In this document: positions 5,339 to 5,805 of the stretch, piece by piece
Layout: the number at the start of each line of letters is the position of its first letter
Numbering within the stretch: the stretch's first letter is position 1
Source: JAEXNA01 sp050486105
Lineage (GTDB): Bacteria; Vulcanimicrobiota; Xenobia; Xenobiales; JADMJV01
DNA: 5,805 nt
Assembly (NCBI GenBank): GCA_050486105.1
Contig: JBJHCR010000380.1
Coordinates: forward strand, 1 to 5,805
Direction: 5' to 3'
Notes under the pieces: generated by a model
What the model saw: the letters and a program-made list of their open reading frames with translations, nothing else
Told to the model about the DNA's origin: nothing
Databases searched by the model: none
Program-made: the position numbers and the translations under genes

Positions 5339-5805
5339 CTATTCGTGGTCTTGCGTTTCCACGGTGACAGCCAGACCAAGATGATCCGAGGCCGTGCTTG
5401 GGGAGACCACAAAGTTGGAGACTTTGAGGTCTGGAGTGACCCAGATGTAGTCGAGTCGCCTGCTGGGTTGGAAGCTAGGAAAAGTGAAGAATGGTGCCAT
5501 TCCAGTCAGGTCGGCTGCGTCCCGAAAGCCAGACTTGCGGAGAAGTCTCATCTCATTGGAGTCCGGCGAAGCGTTGAAATCCCCCAGCAACACAGTTTTC
5601 TCTCTAACCTTGAGGTGTTCCAAGGTTTCTTGGGCCTGCTTCAAGCGAACCTCTCCATCGCCTTGGCGGTAATGAAAAGGGTGTGGTCAATTTTCAGCAA
5701 GCCTCTTGAAGGGGTCGCCAGAGCCCCGGTGGATAAAGCCGTTCCTGTTCCTCGGTGATGTGGAAGCTCCAGTAGTCGTTCAGGTGACCATTGATGTATA
5801 GCGCT
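5339..5805 (-). pseudogene. 3' part of an endonuclease/exonuclease/phosphatase (EEP) family gene, frame disrupted; runs off the right edge
   Basis: From 5686 down to the TAG at 5339-5341 one minus-strand frame encodes the C-terminal half of an EEP (DNase I-like) hydrolase. It has a RLKQAQETLEHL helix, catalytic GDFN (coding at 5573-5584), LDYIWV (Asp codon 5450-5452) and a final ASDHLGLAV with the catalytic SDH (5381-5389). This family cleaves phosphodiester or phosphomonoester bonds with Mg2+; the substrate is unknown. Upstream the frame is closed by TGA at 5687-5689. A different frame reads protein-like sequence from 5804 (LYINGHLNDYW..., RPLQEA) until TGA at 5694-5696, and a third frame bridges with LLKIDHTLFITA. 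At least two changes, for example two single-base losses, are needed to restore one frame. The gene is either a decaying pseudogene or affected by sequence errors. The N-terminal catalytic part lies partly outside the window. The EEP call is firm; broken status is moderately sure. Confidence 0.65.

Noticed and set aside
5035..5412. 125-residue version of dodecin with an upstream extension
   Set aside because: The extra 57 residues have no family features and overlap the end of the EEP-family gene, and the internal ATG at 5239-5241 has an AAGGAG at ideal spacing and yields a canonical 68-residue dodecin.
5318..5758. 146-residue plus-strand open frame
   Set aside because: It is antisense to the EEP coding stretch that carries GDFN and SDH motifs; no recognisable protein features.

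Overview
The window is a compact bacterial chromosomal segment. Most of it is roughly 55-60% G+C, but the first ~140 bases are near 40%. I see no phage, insertion sequence, CRISPR array, tRNA or rRNA. Gene spacing is tight, with a 4-base ATGA overlap, a 33-base gap and a 15-base tail-to-tail overlap. The organism cannot be named from the sequence. The gene content (GlpD-type dehydrogenase beside an alkyl-DHAP-synthase-like flavoprotein, a diacylglycerol-kinase-family enzyme and dodecin) and the TTG start suggest a free-living, moderately GC-rich bacterium such as an acidobacterial, deltaproteobacterial or gammaproteobacterial lineage. That placement is only inference.

Layout: (1) bases 2-97 may be the tail of a plus-strand gene entering from the left. 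(2) 284-832 (+) encodes a small membrane protein with three predicted membrane segments and a C-terminal PH-like domain. (3) 944-1924 (+) encodes a DagK/YegS-type lipid kinase. (4) On the minus strand, facing these, is a run read right to left: the broken or frameshifted 3' part of an endonuclease/exonuclease/phosphatase-family gene (5805-5339), a 68-residue dodecin (5241-5035), a 519-residue FAD-linked oxidase resembling alkyldihydroxyacetonephosphate synthase (5001-3442), and a 511-residue GlpD-type FAD glycerol-3-phosphate dehydrogenase (3445-1910). The two transcription units converge and overlap in their stop regions at 1910-1924.

How they may work together: GlpD interconverts glycerol-3-phosphate and DHAP, AGPS-family enzymes act on acyl-DHAP to make the ether bond of ether lipids, and DagK-family enzymes phosphorylate diacylglycerol-like lipids to phosphatidate-like lipids. 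From memory, a similar trio (GlpD-like, AGPS-like flavoprotein, DAG kinase) lies together in Mycobacterium tuberculosis (Rv2249c-Rv2252), so the neighbourhood looks like a recurring lipid-backbone module. The dodecin just upstream of two FAD enzymes could buffer flavin for them. The most noteworthy points are this dodecin/double-flavoenzyme arrangement facing a lipid kinase, the His-to-Gln change in the AGPS-like His triplet, and the frame disruption in the phosphatase-family gene at the right edge.
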